The position numbers were made by a program, and so were the translations under genes. This document shows, in pieces, positions 26,163-36,085 of a stretch of 64,000 nt of DNA. The notes under the pieces were generated by a model. That model did not search any database. It was not told where the DNA came from and was given only the letters and a program-made list of their open reading frames with translations. This DNA is from JBBROS01 sp963752225 (GTDB lineage Bacteria; Pseudomonadota; Alphaproteobacteria; Acetobacterales; Acetobacteraceae). The stretch is taken from the NCBI GenBank assembly GCA_963752225.1, contig CAVVXS010000007.1, forward strand, positions 868,001 to 932,000, in the 5' to 3' direction. Numbering within the stretch: position 1 is the first letter of the stretch; each line of letters begins with the position of its first letter.

Positions 26163-26644
26163 CACGCGGCGCCGAGCCGGCGCGCGGCGGCAACCTGCAG
26201 CAATGCAGCGACGGCAGCCTCGCCGCCCTTGTTGTGGCCATCGGCTGCGGACCGCACGACCGCCTGCTCGATCGAGTGAACCGTCAGCAGCCCGCTGCCG
26301 AGGGCAATGCCGAATTGCAGGGCCACGTTCATCAATCCCGCCATGCTTTCCCGGCAAATATGGTCATAATGGTCCGTGCCGCCGCGCACGATGCAGCCCA
26401 GCGCGACGTACCCGTCGAAGCGCCGGTCGCCGCGCAAGGCGATGCGGACCGCCTGAGCCAATTCGAACGCGCCGGCGACGTCGAGGATTTCGAACGTCGC
26501 GCCCGATTCGCGCAGAATTCGTTCGGCCGACGCCGTCATCCCGTCGACCACCTCCTTGTAGTAGGGCGCCCGAACCACCAGCAGGTGCGGCGGTGGGCCG
26601 GGCACTTGCGGCGCCTTGACCGGCGGCGCGTCGGCGGTGCTCAC
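26162..26644 (-). CDS. ribH: 6,7-dimethyl-8-ribityllumazine synthase
   Basis: Penultimate step of riboflavin synthesis, condensing the RibA/RibD product with dihydroxybutanone phosphate. From GTG 26644 it is 160 residues, the normal length. Conserved parts are VVRAPYYKEVVDGM, FEILDVAGAFELAQAV, GCIVRGGTDHYDHIC (catalytic His segment) and NKGGEAAVAALL. It starts eight bases after the ribB stop and overlaps nusB. Confidence 0.94.
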   Translation of the reverse strand: MSTADAPPVKAPQVPGPPPHLLVVRAPYYKEVVDGMTASAERILRESGATFEILDVAGAFELAQAVRIALRGDRRFDGYVALGCIVRGGTDHYDHICRESMAGLMNVALQFGIALGSGLLTVHSIEQAVVRSAADGHNKGGEAAVAALLQVAAARRLGAA

Positions 26645-26651
26645 GGCCGGA

Positions 26652-27770
26652 TCACTCCTGCGCCGCCCCGTCGATCGATCGCTGCTCGACGATGTTGAGG
26701 CCGTAGCCCTCCAAACCAACCACCGTGCGCCGGTTGTTCGACAGCAGGATCATGTCGCGGATGCCGAGATCGGTCAGGATCTGCGCGCCGATGCCGTAAT
26801 CGCGCAGGAAGTGCAGCGGGCGCGGGTTGCCTTCCAGCAGCTTGACCCGCGCGCTGACGGCGTCGGGGCGGGTGTCGCGGATCAGCACGACGGCGCCCCG
26901 TCCCTCGGCGGCGACCATCCGCATGGCGCCGTGCAGGGTGGACCATTGATGAGTGCCGAGCGCGTCGTTGACAATGTCGACCGCGTGCATGCGGACCATC
27001 ACTGGACCCGGCGCCGCCGGGTCGCCCTTCACCAGCACGAGGTGCTCCGCGTGCTCGAGGGTGGTGGCGTAGACGTGCAGGGTCCAATCACCGCCGGCCG
27101 CATGATGCAGCGCGCCCGACTGCACCCGACGCACCAGCCGCTCGGTCCGGCGTCGATGGGCGATCAGGTCGGCGATCGTCCCGAGCTTGAGGTTGTGGTG
27201 CTGCGCAAAGGCGGCCAGCTCGGGCAGACGGGCCATGGTGCCGTCATCGTTCATGATCTCGCAGATCACGCCCGCCGGGGTGAGGCCGGCCAGGCGGGCG
27301 ATGTCCACCGCCGCCTCGGTGTGCCCGGCGCGAACCAGCATGCCGCCGTCGCGGGCCACCAGCGGGAACACGTGGCCCGGCGTCGCGATCGCGTCGCGGC
27401 CGCTTTCCGGGTTGATCGCCACCGCGACCGTGTGCGCCCGGTCGGCCGCGGAGATGCCGGTGGTAACGCCCTCGCGCGCCTCGATGCTGACGGTGAAGGC
27501 GGTCTGGTGGCGGCTGCTGTTGGACCGGCTCATGAGCGGCAGTCCGAGCTGCTCCACGCGCTGCCGGGTCATCGCCAGGCAGATCAGGCCGCGGGCGTGG
27601 CGGGCCATGAAGTTGATGGCGTCGGGTGTCGCGAACTGGGCCGGGATGACGAGGTCCCCCTCGTTCTCGCGGTCCTCGTCATCGACCAGGATGAACATGC
27701 GGCCGGCGCGCGCCTCATCGATGATCTCCTCGGCGCTGGCGATATACTCGGTGAGGGTCGCGGTTCTCAC
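26652..27770 (-). CDS. ribB: Dihydroxybutanone-phosphate synthase with degenerate GTP cyclohydrolase II domain
   Basis: Makes 3,4-dihydroxy-2-butanone 4-phosphate for riboflavin. The N-terminal part (about 1-205) has the catalytic DDEDRENEGDLV, RHQTAFTVSI, TTGISAADRAHT and GHTEAAVDIARLAG motifs and looks fully active. The C-terminal part (about 210-372) aligns with GTP cyclohydrolase II at its end (RDYGIGAQILTDLG, GLEGYGLNIVEQ). However, the region where the zinc-binding HSxCLTGD...RCDCG should be reads VRMHAVDIVNDALGTHQWSTL, without any cysteine. This domain is therefore unlikely to make the pyrimidine precursor, and the gene is better described as RibB with a degenerate RibA-like domain (RibBX type) than RibBA. 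It overlaps ribE by four bases. Confidence 0.88.
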   Translation of the reverse strand: MRTATLTEYIASAEEIIDEARAGRMFILVDDEDRENEGDLVIPAQFATPDAINFMARHARGLICLAMTRQRVEQLGLPLMSRSNSSRHQTAFTVSIEAREGVTTGISAADRAHTVAVAINPESGRDAIATPGHVFPLVARDGGMLVRAGHTEAAVDIARLAGLTPAGVICEIMNDDGTMARLPELAAFAQHHNLKLGTIADLIAHRRRTERLVRRVQSGALHHAAGGDWTLHVYATTLEHAEHLVLVKGDPAAPGPVMVRMHAVDIVNDALGTHQWSTLHGAMRMVAAEGRGAVVLIRDTRPDAVSARVKLLEGNPRPLHFLRDYGIGAQILTDLGIRDMILLSNNRRTVVGLEGYGLNIVEQRSIDGAAQE

Positions 27771-28369
27771 TTTTGCATCTCCGTGAGCCGCGCCACGTAG
27801 CGCGCGAGCATGTCGATTTCGATATGGACGGCGTCCCCGGCCTGGAGCTGTCCAAGCGTGGTCGCCGTCCAGGTGTGCGGGATTATGTTGACCCCGAAGC
27901 GTGTGCCCGCAACCTCGTTCACGGTCAACGACACACCATCCACCGCCACGCTGCCCTTGGAGGCGATGAACCGCGCCAGTTCGTGCGGCACCTCGAAGCC
28001 GACCCGCCAGGAGCCGTGCTCCGGCGTCACATGCGTCACATGGCCGCGCCCATCGACGTGGCCGGACACCAGATGGCCGCCCAGCTCGTCGCCCAGACGC
28101 AGCGAGCGCTCAAGATTGACCCGCGTGCCTTCCGTCCAGCGGCCGAGGTTGGTCTTCGACAAGGTTTCCGCCGAAGCATCGATCGCGAACCAATCGGGGC
28201 CGACCGCAACCGCGGTCAGGCAGCAGCCGCTGCAAGCGATGCTGGCGCCGAGCGGGATGGCGGCGGTGTCGTCCCAAGGCGCCTGGATCTCGAGGCGCAT
28301 GTCGTGCCCCGCGCCCAGCGGCTGCAGCCGCCGGACGGTGCCGACACCGGTGATCAGTCCGGTGAACAC
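27767..28369 (-). CDS. ribE: Riboflavin synthase alpha chain
   Basis: Dismutates two lumazine molecules to riboflavin. From GTG 28369 (MFTGLITGVGTV) the protein has 200 residues with two similar barrels. The first carries GASIACSGCCLTAV. The second carries GSVAVDGVSLTVNEV and FGVNIIPHTWTATTL. AGGAG precedes the GTG by eight bases. A longer frame upstream runs antisense to livH and is not coding. It is the first gene of the rib transcript. No ribD precedes it, and the 126-bp leader to livH shows none of the conserved FMN-riboswitch blocks. Confidence 0.94.
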   Translation of the reverse strand: MFTGLITGVGTVRRLQPLGAGHDMRLEIQAPWDDTAAIPLGASIACSGCCLTAVAVGPDWFAIDASAETLSKTNLGRWTEGTRVNLERSLRLGDELGGHLVSGHVDGRGHVTHVTPEHGSWRVGFEVPHELARFIASKGSVAVDGVSLTVNEVAGTRFGVNIIPHTWTATTLGQLQAGDAVHIEIDMLARYVARLTEMQK

Positions 28370-28495
28370 TAAGGCAGCTCCTGTCTGATGGTCCGGTGCA
28401 TGTAGGCGGTCTTGCGCTGCACAACCAGGGCGGCGATTTTTGCATGGCTGGCATAACTCGCGCTTGCCAAGCGGCGGCACCGCGTGGATGGTCGC

Positions 28496-29433
<938 letters not shown>

Positions 29434-29437
<4 letters not shown>

Positions 29438-30750
29438 GCGCCGCCGTGGCCAAGGCCGGGGGCGGCACGCTGCGCGACGCCGGCCTTTCGGCGCTGGTGG
29501 CCTTGGGGCTGTTCGGGCCGATGATCGGGCTCAAGACCGAATCCGGCGACACCGGCCTGAGCCTGCTGTGGCGTCCGCTCGCGGTGGCGGCGGCGGTGGT
29601 CGCGGTGTTCGCCGGCCGGCTGGCGCTGCTGACCTGGCGAGACCGGCGCGGGCCGCCCGGCACCCCCCGTGCCACCAACCGGCACCTGGCCGAGACGCTG
29701 CGGCGAGGCGGGCAGCTGCTGGCGCCGATCCTGCTCGTGGCGGCGGTCGCGATGCCGTTCCTCGGCGAGCGCTATTTGATCGACCTCGGCATCCTGGTGC
29801 TGACCTATGTGATGCTCGGCTGGGGGCTCAATATCGTGGTCGGGCTGGCCGGGCTGCTCGACCTCGGTTACGTCGCCTTCTATGCGGTCGGCGCCTACGC
29901 CTATGCCCTGCTGTCCACCGACTTCGGCCTCGGCTTTTGGACCTGCCTGCCGCTGGCCGGGCTGCTGGCCGGCACGTTCGGCGTGCTGCTGGGCTTTCCC
30001 GTGCTGCGGCTGCGCGGCGACTACCTGGCGATCGTGACGCTCGCCTTCGGCGAGATCATCCGCGTTGTCATCCTCAACTGGACCGAGCTGACCGGCGGCC
30101 CCAACGGCATCAGCGGCATCCCGCGCCCGACCCTGTTCGGGCTGGTGTTCAACAACACCGACGATCCCGGCACCTTCGCCCACTTCGTGCAGTCGCTGGG
30201 CTTCCCGAACTTCGAAGCGAGCCCGTCGCACCGGGTGGCGTTCCTTTACTACGTCATCCTGGGCCTCGCGCTGCTGACCAACTGGGTCACGCTGCGGCTG
30301 CGCCGGGTGGCGCTCGGCCGCGCCTGGGAAGCGCTGCGCGAGGATGAGATCGCGTGCCGCGCGCTCGGCATCAACGTGACGGTGACGAAGCTGACGGCGT
30401 TCGCCATGGGCGCCACCTTCGGCGGCTTTGCCGGCGCCTTCTTTGCCACCCGGGCCGCGTTCATCAGCCCGGAAAGCTTCACCTTCATCGAAAGCGCGAT
30501 CGTGTTGGCGATCGTGGTGCTCGGCGGTTTGGGGTCGCAGGTGGGTGTGGCCTTGGCGGCGCTAGTGATGATCGGCGGCGGCGAGGCGGTGCGCGGGCTG
30601 GCCGAGTACCGCATGCTGATCTTCGGGCTGGCGATGGTATTGGTGATGATCTGGCGGCCGCGCGGGCTGGTGTCGGGGCGGACCCCGAGCGTGGCACTCG
30701 GCAGCCGGCACGAGATCTCGGCCGAGATGGTGGCTGAAGGCCGTGGCTGA
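29434..30750 (+). CDS. livM: Branched-chain amino-acid ABC transporter permease LivM
   Basis: Second permease of the LIV importer, about 438 residues. It has an N-terminal extension with extra hydrophobic segments, then the core with GWGLNIVVGLAGLLDLGYVAFYAVGAY. LRGDYLAIVTLAFGEIIRV and GRAWEALREDEIACRALGI, the EAA-like coupling loop, follow. The GTG at 29434 overlaps the livH stop. An open frame extending upstream through livH is not real. It overlaps livG by eight bases. Confidence 0.93.
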
Positions 30751-31588
30751 CGCGCTGCTCGCCTGCCGAGCGCTGACGATGCGGTTCGGCGGCTTGACCG
30801 CGGTCAACGCGCTCGACTTCGAAGCGCGGCCGCGCGAGATCACTTCGGTCATTGGCCCGAACGGCGCCGGCAAGACCACGGTGTTCAACTGCATCACCGG
30901 CTTCTACCGTCCGACCAGCGGCGCCTTGCTGCTGCGCCACCCCGGCGGCGGCGAGTACACGCTCCAATCGATGCCGGGGCATCGCATCGCCCGGCGGGCG
31001 CGGGTGGCGCGCACGTTCCAGAACATCCGCCTGTTCGCCGGCATGACCGTGCTGGAGAACCTGCTGGTGGCGCAGCACAATGCGCTGATGCCCAACGTGT
31101 TCTCGGGCATCCTGGCGGTGTTCGGGCTTGGCGGCCATCGCGCGGCCGAGCATGTGGCGATCGACCGCGCCCGGGGCTGGCTCGATCGCATCGGCTTGCT
31201 GTCCCGCGCCGACGACCCGGCCGGCGCCCTGCCCTATGGCGACCAGCGCCGGCTCGAGATCGCGCGCGCCATGTGCACCGAGCCCGTTCTGCTCTGCCTC
31301 GACGAGCCGGCCGCCGGGCTCAACCCGCGCGAAAGCGACGAGCTCGCGTCGTTGCTGAAGTCGATCCAGGCCGATGGCTGCTCGATCCTGCTGATCGAGC
31401 ACGACATGGGCGTGGTGATGCGGATCAGCGACCACATCGTGGTGCTCGATCACGGCAGCAAGATCGCCGACGGCACCCCGGCCGATATCCGCGCCGACCC
31501 GGCGGTGATCGCCGCTTACCTCGGCGAAGGCGACGAGGACGACGAGGACGCGCCGGTGGCCGCCACCGTCGGCGCCGAACCGTTGTGA
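30743..31588 (+). CDS. livG: Branched-chain amino-acid ABC transporter ATPase LivG
   Basis: First ATPase of the LIV importer, 281 residues. Walker A is GPNGAGKTT. The signature region is PYGDQRRLEIARAM, the LivG variant of LSGGQ. Walker B is LLCLDEPAAGLNP, and the H-loop is EHDMG. The C-terminal tail (GEGDEDDEDAPVA) is acidic, longer than usual, and probably disordered. It begins at GTG 30743 inside the end of livM. Confidence 0.94.
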   Translation: MADALLACRALTMRFGGLTAVNALDFEARPREITSVIGPNGAGKTTVFNCITGFYRPTSGALLLRHPGGGEYTLQSMPGHRIARRARVARTFQNIRLFAGMTVLENLLVAQHNALMPNVFSGILAVFGLGGHRAAEHVAIDRARGWLDRIGLLSRADDPAGALPYGDQRRLEIARAMCTEPVLLCLDEPAAGLNPRESDELASLLKSIQADGCSILLIEHDMGVVMRISDHIVVLDHGSKIADGTPADIRADPAVIAAYLGEGDEDDEDAPVAATVGAEPL

Positions 31589-31598
31589 GGGGGCCGTC

Positions 31599-32321
<723 letters not shown>

Positions 32322-32411
32322 TCCCGGCATGACTGGCGATCCTTCGCTCCCAAGCCCGACCCGACCGGCGTCATCGACGGGTGCCGAGATCGGCGGCTCG
32401 GCGGAACGAGC

Positions 32412-32432
32412 TGGCCGGGTCGAGCCCGGCCA
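32412..32432. terminator. Palindromic hairpin after the livHMGF genes
   Basis: TGGCCGGG and CCCGGCCA form a perfect 8-bp stem around TCGAG, in the 230-bp gap between livF and the binding-protein gene. No T-run follows. It may be a terminator limiting permease/ATPase transcripts relative to the binding protein, or a copy of a genome-wide palindromic repeat. The rest of the gap shows no gene. Confidence 0.4.
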
Positions 32433-32551
32433 TGACGCGGTGTAATGGTCCGATGCCGGGTTTGTTCGGCTTCGCGACACGGCACCTTTCGCGCACCACG
32501 GGTCCGGCCTAGGCTTCACGCCGGTTTGTTCAGGATACGAAGGGGGAAAGA

Positions 32552-33643
32552 ATGTTTCGCAGGACTCTCATGGCGGCGGCGGCGCTGGCGCTCACCGCGG
32601 GCGTGGCAAAGGCGCAGATCAACATCGCGACCGTCGGCCCGCTCACCGGCAGCAACGCGACGTTCGGCAGCCAGCTCCGGGCCGGCGCCGAGATGGCGGT
32701 CGAGGACATCAACAAGGCGGGCGGGCTGCTCGGCAAGCAGCTCAAGCTGATCGTCGAGGACGACGCCTGCGACCCGAAGCAGGCGGTGTCGGCGGCGAAC
32801 AAGGTTGCAAGCCAGAAGGTCGTGTTCGTCGCCGGGCATTTCTGCTCGTCGAGCTCGATCCCGGCCAGCAAGGTCTATGCCGAGGAGGGCATCCTGCAGA
32901 TCACGCCCGCCAGCACCAACCCGAAGTTCACCGATGAGGGCAGCTGGAACACGTTCCGCACCTGCGGGCGTGATGACCAGCAGGGGATCGTGGCCGGCAA
33001 GTATCTGGCCGACCATTACAAGGGCAAGAAGATCGCCATCCTGCATGACAACTCGGCCTACGGGAAAGGCTTGGCCGATGAGACCAAGAAGTCGCTGAAC
33101 GCCGCCGGCGCGACCGAGGCGATGTATGCCGCCTACGTGCCGGGCGAGCGCGACTACTCGGCGCTGGTGAGCCGCCTGAAGCAAGCCGGGATCGATGTCG
33201 TCTATATCGGCGGCTACCACACCGAAACCGGTCTGATCGCGCGGCAGATCAAGGACCAGGGCATGAGCACGACCCTGGTCGGCGGCGATGCGCTGGTAAC
33301 GGCGGAGTTCTGGCAGATCGCCGGGCCGGCCGGCGAAGGCACGCTGATGACCTTCCCGTCCGATCCGCGCAAGCGTCCGACCGCGGCCAAGGTGGTCGAG
33401 GAGTTCAAGGCCAAGGGGTTCGATCCCGAGGGCTACACGCTCTACACCTATGCGGCGATCCAGGTGTGGGCCGATGGCGTGAAGAAGGCCGGCACGACCG
33501 ATCCGAAGAAGGTGTCGGCGGCGTTGCACGACCTGAAGATCGACACCGTGCTGGGGCCGATCAGCTACGACAAGAAGGGTGACATCACGACGGCCGACTA
33601 CGTGCTGTACGTGTGGAAGAACGGCACCTACGCCGAGATGTAA
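32552..33643 (+). CDS. livK: Branched-chain amino-acid ABC transporter substrate-binding protein
   Basis: Periplasmic binding protein of the LIV importer, 363 residues. A signal peptide (MFRRTLMAAAALALTAGVAKA) is followed by QINIATVGPLTGSNATFGSQ, the start of the type I periplasmic fold. Conserved parts include DDACDPKQAVSAANK, HFCSSSSIPASKVY with the ligand-loop serines, and the DYSALVSRLKQAGIDVVYIGGYHTETG region. It has its own leader with AAGGGGGAAAG before the ATG, so it may be expressed at a higher level. The ligand could be any aliphatic amino acid or a related amide. Confidence 0.9.
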   Translation: MFRRTLMAAAALALTAGVAKAQINIATVGPLTGSNATFGSQLRAGAEMAVEDINKAGGLLGKQLKLIVEDDACDPKQAVSAANKVASQKVVFVAGHFCSSSSIPASKVYAEEGILQITPASTNPKFTDEGSWNTFRTCGRDDQQGIVAGKYLADHYKGKKIAILHDNSAYGKGLADETKKSLNAAGATEAMYAAYVPGERDYSALVSRLKQAGIDVVYIGGYHTETGLIARQIKDQGMSTTLVGGDALVTAEFWQIAGPAGEGTLMTFPSDPRKRPTAAKVVEEFKAKGFDPEGYTLYTYAAIQVWADGVKKAGTTDPKKVSAALHDLKIDTVLGPISYDKKGDITTADYVLYVWKNGTYAEM

Positions 33644-33653
33644 CCACGCTTCA

Positions 33654-33687
33654 GGGGCGAGGCACGGTGTACCCCGGGCCTCGCCTC
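33654..33687. terminator. Bidirectional terminator-like hairpin
   Basis: GGGGCGAGGC pairs with GCCTCGCCTC (ten pairs, one G-T) across a 14-base loop, in the 42-bp gap between the convergent binding-protein and flavin-reductase genes. It touches the stop codon of the latter. Confidence 0.55.
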
Positions 33688-34180
33688 ACGCCGCTTCGAC
33701 GACGATCCGATGGTAGGCGCGGCCGAAGTAGATCAAGCCCTCGCGCGCCTCGCCCAACTGGATGTCCACCACCTCGCAGAAGAACACCGTGTGCGTGCCC
33801 ACCTCGGTCACGTCGGTGATGCGGCAGTCGAACGAGACTACCGCATCCTTCAGAACCGGTGAGCCGGTCGTCAGCGTCGTCCAGTCACCGTGGTCGAAGC
33901 GGTCCGCGCCGGTCAGGCCGGTAAACCCGGCGAATATGCCCGACAACTCTTCCTGCGAGGCCGCCAGCGTGTTGACGCAAACGGTCCCGTTGGCCTTCAG
34001 CAGGTCATGGCTGTCATGGGCCCGGTTGACGCACAGCAGCAGGGTCGGCGGGTCGTCGGTCACGCTGCAGACAGCCGAGGCGGTAAAGCCTCTGCGTCCG
34101 TCAGAGCCGACCGTGGTCACGATGTTCACAGCAGCGCCAAGCCGGGCCATGGCATCCCGATAGGTCGTCCGGTCGATCAA
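33686..34180 (-). CDS. Flavin reductase family protein
   Basis: FMN-binding NAD(P)H:flavin oxidoreductase of the HpaC/RutF type, 164 residues, cytoplasmic. The pattern RDAMARLGAAVNIVTTVGSDGRRGFTASAVCSVTDDPPTLLLCVN is characteristic, with the T-A-S FMN-phosphate loop. VSFDCRITDVTEVGTHTVFFCEV follows. Such proteins supply reduced flavin to a separate monooxygenase, but no monooxygenase gene is next to it here. The partner is unknown. It is convergent with the binding-protein gene. Confidence 0.87.
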   Translation of the reverse strand: MIDRTTYRDAMARLGAAVNIVTTVGSDGRRGFTASAVCSVTDDPPTLLLCVNRAHDSHDLLKANGTVCVNTLAASQEELSGIFAGFTGLTGADRFDHGDWTTLTTGSPVLKDAVVSFDCRITDVTEVGTHTVFFCEVVDIQLGEAREGLIYFGRAYHRIVVEAA

Positions 34181-34289
34181 CGCATAGCCCTTTCACCCTG
34201 GCTGAACCCATCGTAGAGCAACCGCCCGCAAACGGAAACGGGCGCCCCCTTGCGGAGGCGCCCGCCTAATCCGTCGCTCGAGGGCGCGA

Positions 34290-34478
34290 TCAGATCTTGT
34301 CGGCTGCGTCGCGCACCGCGTCCTTGGCGCCGCCGACCGTGCTCTTGGCCGTGCCCTTCGCCTTGTCGGCGGCACCCTCGGCCTGCATCTTTTCGTCGCC
34401 GGTCATCTTGCCGACGCCTTCCTTCACGGCACCCTTGACCTTGTCGAACGCACCCTCGACCCGATTGGAATCAACCAT
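34290..34478 (-). CDS. CsbD-family stress protein
   Basis: Small hydrophilic 62-residue protein of the CsbD family. It starts MVDSNRVEGAFDKVKGAVKEGVGKMTGDEK and repeats 'KAKG/KVKG' motifs. Members are strongly induced under general stress in many bacteria, with unknown molecular function. In alphaproteobacteria they are commonly in the EcfG regulon. A promoter resembling that class lies 41 bases upstream (see 34519-34543). Confidence 0.9.
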   Translation of the reverse strand: MVDSNRVEGAFDKVKGAVKEGVGKMTGDEKMQAEGAADKAKGTAKSTVGGAKDAVRDAADKI

Positions 34479-34518
34479 GTGACTCTCCCTTGTTACGGCA
34501 ACACGCCGTGCATGTGAT

Positions 34519-34543
34519 AACGTCTAACCAGCGTGCAGGTTGC
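34519..34543 (-). promoter_or_regulatory. Candidate EcfG-type promoter for csbD
   Basis: On the minus strand GCAAC is followed after 16 bases by CGTT, one mismatch from the GGAAC-N16/17-CGTT pattern of the alphaproteobacterial general-stress sigma factor. The CGTT ends about 40 bases before the csbD ATG. The match was made by eye and is unconfirmed. Confidence 0.45.
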
Positions 34544-34549
34544 AAGTCG

Positions 34550-35993
34550 TCAGGCCGCCGACAACGGCGGGGCGATATCCTCGAGCGAGCGGCCGGCCGC
34601 CTCCACGCCGAGGAAGGCTTCGGTCACGGCTGCCACGATCATCAGCGCCGCCCCGATCAGATAGCCATACAGCATGTCGGTCCGGGTTCCACCCTGGATC
34701 AACGCGCCGAACACCACCGGGCCGGCAATGCCGCCCAACCCGGTACCGAGGGCGTAGAAGATGCTGATCGCGACCGCCCTCACTTCCAACGGGAAGGTCT
34801 CGCCGACGGTCAAATAGGCGGACGACGCCGCCGCCGATGCGAAGAAGAAGATGACCGTCCACGCGATCGTCTGCTGCGTCGCGTCGAGCCAGCCGGCGGT
34901 AAACATGAAGCCCGTGGCCGCCATGAGCACGCCGGCGATGCCGTAGGTGGCCGAAATCATAGTCTTCCGGCCGAGCACGTCGAACAGCTTGCCCAGCAAC
35001 AGCGGCCCGCAGAAGTTGCCGAGCGCGAACGGCAACATGAACCAGCCGACATGCCCGACGGGAATATTGTAAAACTTGGTCAGCATCAGCGCATAGGTGA
35101 ACAGCACCGCGTTGTAGCAGAACGCCTGCGCGGCCATCAGCACGGCGCCGAGAATGGTACGTTTCCGGTATTCGCGGAACATCACGCCGAGGCTTTTGAC
35201 GAACCAGTCGCCCTTGTGCCGCCGCAGCCGCAAGCGCTCGCCCGGGTACTGGCGGCAGCGGCTGGCCGGTCTCGTGCTCGACTCGGTCTTCGATCTCCTT
35301 GACCACCCTGCTGGCGTCCTCGGGATCGCCGTGGGTCATCAGCCAGCGCGGGCTTTCCGGGATCCAGCGGCGCAGGAACAGCACCCCGAGCCCGATCACC
35401 CCGCCGATCACGAACGCCATCCGCCAGCCGAGTTCGGGGTCGATGACGTCCTTGTCGAGCATCACCACGGCGCCGACGCTGCCGAGCGCCGCGCCGAGCC
35501 AGTAGGTCCCGTTGATGCAGAGATCGGTGAAGCCGCGTTTGCGGGCGGGGATGAGTTCCTGGATGGTCGCGTTGACCGCCGCGTATTCGCCGCCAATCCC
35601 GAGACCGGTGATGAAGCGAAAGATCGCCAGCGACCAGAAACTCCAAGACAAGCCGGACGCGACCGTCGCCACCAGGTAGATCAGCACGGTCACGGTGAAC
35701 AGCTTCTTGCGCCCGAGCCGGTCGGTCAGCCAGCCAAAGCCCAATGCCCCAACCACGGCGCCAGCCAGGTAGAAGCTGGCCGTCGCGCCGAACTCGCCCT
35801 CGGTCAGGTGCAACTTGGGGCTCGCGGAAATGGCCCCGCCGAGCGAGCCGACCAACGTCACCTCGAGCCCGTCGAGAATCCATGTGATGCCGAGCGCGAT
35901 GACGACCAGCCAATGGAACCGCGCCCAGGGCAATCGGTCCAGGCGAGCAGGGACATCGGTCTCGAAGACGTCGGTGTCGGTAATGCTATCCAT
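34550..35993 (-). pseudogene. MFS transporter gene interrupted by a frameshift
   Basis: Major-facilitator transporter of the sugar-porter type. The first part (from ATG 35993, about 250 residues) has DRLGRKKLFTVTVL, the loop 2-3 motif, and GLGIGGEYAAVNATIQELIPARKRG. The second part (to 34550) continues in another frame with KGDWFVKSLGVMFREYRKRT and the second-half loop FDVLGRKTMISATYG. The two join at 35241-35246, where CCCGGG on the reverse strand has one G too many. Removing it restores a single frame of about 480 residues. This is either a real inactivation or a homopolymer sequencing error. The substrate is unknown (sugar, organic acid or aromatic). Confidence 0.85.
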
Positions 35994-36043
35994 CAGGCCA
36001 CAACAACGATGCGGCTGACGAGTTGCCCGGCTCCGGCGTCAGA

Positions 36044-36075
36044 TCGTCTCGGAGGCCGTCGGGCCGCCGAGACGA
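36044..36075 (-). terminator. Terminator-like hairpin after fusA
   Basis: Two 14-base arms (TCGTCTCGGAGGCC and GGCCGCCGAGACGA) pair with one mismatch around GTCG. It lies just downstream of the fusA stop and before the start of the MFS gene, so it probably separates the two transcripts. There is no long T-run. Confidence 0.6.
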
Positions 36076-36085
36076 TGACTGGCTG

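Noticed and set aside
28370..28495. FMN riboswitch before ribE
   Set aside because: None of the conserved RFN sequence blocks could be found on the minus strand of this leader.
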